From Phytophthora sp. 'mugwort' (Eukaryota > Oomycota > Peronosporomycetes > Peronosporales > Peronosporaceae), in contig JAUCEF010000005.1 of assembly GCA_033558025.1 (NCBI GenBank), positions 124,001-188,000 on the forward strand: a stretch of DNA of 64,000 nt. The letters run 5' to 3'. This document shows positions 63,758 to 64,000 of the stretch, piece after piece; the stretch's first letter is position 1, and the number at the start of each line of letters is the position of its first letter. The notes under the pieces were generated by a model, which had not been told where the DNA came from, made no database searches, and was given only the letters and a program-made list of their open reading frames with translations. A program made the translations under genes and the position numbers.

Positions 63758-64000
63758 AGTCGGGCCAAAGCGAACTCAGACGGGAGGAAATAAGACAGGT
63801 CCTGCGAAATCGCATACATTGTCATGTCGACATTTGGCTCACGAGACAGGGTGATTTATCGTCGCGCAACGTGTCAACCCTCCTGTGTCCAGAGGGAATA
63901 TATTGATTTACAGTTTGTCTCTGGGAAAGGTGACGTCTTGTCGCGTGACCTATGAGGCGGGCAGCTTCTACATGGCTACATTTCTACGCTCATGGCTCGA

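Noticed and set aside
1..64000. CRISPR arrays, rRNA genes, bacterial operons
   Set aside because: No regularly spaced direct repeats or rRNA-like sequence were seen. Introns and gene families are clearly eukaryotic.

Overview
The window looks like nuclear DNA of an oomycete, most likely a Phytophthora or close relative. Spliceosomal introns are short (about 50-100 nt, mostly GT..AG). Genes are packed tightly on alternating strands. The transposon relics (Ty3/gypsy, a DIRS/tyrosine-recombinase-type retroelement, PIF/Harbinger and pogo-like DDE transposases) are those typical of oomycete genomes. Species was not determined.

The window has two compartments. Bases 1 to about 24,200 are a repeat graveyard with almost no intact gene. 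It holds gypsy reverse-transcriptase, integrase and gag relics (0.5-3.4 kb), a DIRS-like gag plus reverse transcriptase (3.8-7.4 kb) bounded by two ~96% identical copies of a chimeric gypsy unit, and an antisense gag relic (7.6-8.3 kb). These are followed by a DDE_4 transposase relic (10.9-12.1 kb), a 2.5-kb Harbinger element with recognisable terminal inverted repeats, a Myb/SANT gene and a convergent transposase (12.66-15.20 kb), and a pogo-like transposase with an intact intron but several disabling lesions (15.6-17.1 kb). After these come two members, in inverted orientation, of an unrecognised protein family (17.3-19.9 kb broken; 21.9-24.2 kb nearly intact). Between them lie a mitochondrial nad4 insertion (NUMT) and a tRNA-Lys-like relic.

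From 24.4 kb to the right edge lies a gene-dense housekeeping block, usually with 55-400 bp between genes: a large armadillo-like protein, a REX1-B-like protein, a secreted purple acid phosphatase, a multi-spanning membrane protein with a C-terminal WW domain, Urb2/Npa2, a kinesin, a DEDDh RNA exonuclease, an Ap4A phosphorylase, a PX-domain protein, a coiled-coil protein, an ENT nucleoside transporter, tRNA-splicing endonuclease (Sen2-like), cyclin L, a flavin amine oxidase, a small charged protein, an Xaa-Pro aminopeptidase and a CE2-like SGNH esterase. Many exon joins were checked by reading-frame arithmetic.

The housekeeping block is disturbed at 44.3-51.2 kb. A diverged inverted copy of a divergent promoter region (44.3-45.5 kb against 47.1-48.15 kb) flanks the coiled-coil gene. 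The 4-coumarate-CoA-ligase-like gene beside it has several frameshifts. Its convergent neighbour, an RGLG/copine-like VWA gene, keeps all recognisable splice sites but carries one in-frame TAA. RNA metabolism is well represented in the block (Urb2, DEDDh exonuclease, Sen2, cyclin L), but there is no sign of co-regulation beyond shared short intergenic promoters. No CRISPR array, rRNA or clear RXLR effector was seen.
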